Of a DNA stretch of 64,000 bases, positions 63,997-64,000 are shown one piece after another; the stretch's first letter is position 1, and each line of letters opens with the position of its first letter. Under the pieces are notes generated by a model, which was not told the origin of the DNA, did no database searches, and saw nothing but the letters and a program-made list of their open reading frames with translations. Both the position numbers and the translations under genes were made by a program. Origin of the DNA: Bacillota bacterium. GTDB lineage: Bacteria > Bacillota > Clostridia > Christensenellales > Aristaeellaceae. The stretch covers positions 1-64,000 of the forward strand of contig JAEZHK010000011.1 of assembly GCA_023416655.1 (NCBI GenBank), read 5' to 3'.

Positions 63997-64000
63997 ATGA
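63997..64000 (+). CDS. start of a gene cut by the window edge
   Basis: An ATG at 63997 with GAGGAGG 9 nt upstream, right behind the MBL gene, so probably the next gene of the same operon. Only the start codon is visible, so the product is unknown. Confidence 0.5.

Noticed and set aside
1..64000. tRNA or rRNA genes and prophage or IS elements
   Set aside because: No cloverleaf with the usual GGTTCGAATCC arm, no rRNA segment, and no transposase, integrase or phage structural gene was found on reading both strands.

Overview
This 64 kb window is a high-GC, gene-dense chromosomal segment of an anaerobic, probably endospore-forming member of the Bacillota (Clostridia). The evidence is a multimeric NAD-linked [FeFe] hydrogenase, HprK, a single-chain GlyRS, QueT, a ROK glucokinase, the spore pair YtfI-like/GerW, a SpoIIQ-like LytM protein and a cysteine-rich exosporium-like protein. 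Placement below class cannot be supported from this sequence. No tRNA, rRNA, CRISPR, IS transposase or prophage gene was seen; the window is ordinary chromosome with many small non-coding repeats.

Layout. 0-2.5 kb: end of hydB and complete hydA, for NADH/ferredoxin-coupled H2 metabolism. 3-5.3 kb: SseB-like protein, uridine-kinase-like protein and a DUF5655 protein. 5.3-10.4 kb (mostly minus): GNAT, DUF4177, thioredoxin-like, HD protein, glucokinase, HprK kinase and a Cof-type HAD phosphatase. 10.6-20 kb: two MFS carriers, UbiB/ABC1 kinase, GtrA, DnaX, MurG and a ParB/Noc-like protein. 20-22.7 kb: two paralogous secreted Big2 plus papain-like amidase proteins. 22.7-28 kb: glycerol-1-phosphate dehydrogenase in an operon with a short AlaRS, a 3 x 72 bp tandem repeat and a membrane diguanylate cyclase. 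28-33.5 kb: methyltransferase, secreted peptidoglycan-binding protein, QueT, AsnRS and a phosphoesterase. 33.6-40.5 kb: amylase-glycogen phosphorylase operon, a hypothetical gene and the bifunctional NAD(P)HX repair enzyme. 40.7-49.8 kb: secreted protein, exosporium-like protein, LytM protein, DUF2974 hydrolase, RluA synthase, a large secreted caspase-like/Big2 protein and GlyRS. 49.8-55.9 kb: AEC carrier, lipoate ligase, GH2 beta-mannosidase and two small exported or anchored proteins. 56.2-64 kb: asparagine-synthase-like and CapD-type envelope genes, exonuclease III, YtfI/GerW, RbsD/FucU and an MBL hydrolase.

The outstanding feature is a dispersed element of about 180-200 bp, here called the FH (four-hairpin) element. 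I count 15 copies: 12 well-conserved, one decayed and two highly diverged. It usually begins within a few bases of, or overlapping, a stop codon, and has four consecutive hairpins with fixed linkers and a conserved single-stranded tail. Stem sequences change in both arms together from copy to copy. A 3'-side CGGGC bulge in hairpin 2 is kept even in the two copies whose stems share little other sequence. One copy starts 8 nt after an extended -10 promoter, so it would be transcribed from its first base. This looks like a structured RNA (or DNA hairpin) family acting between genes. Several simpler palindromic repeats accompany it, and one MITE-like repeat has inserted into an FH tail.
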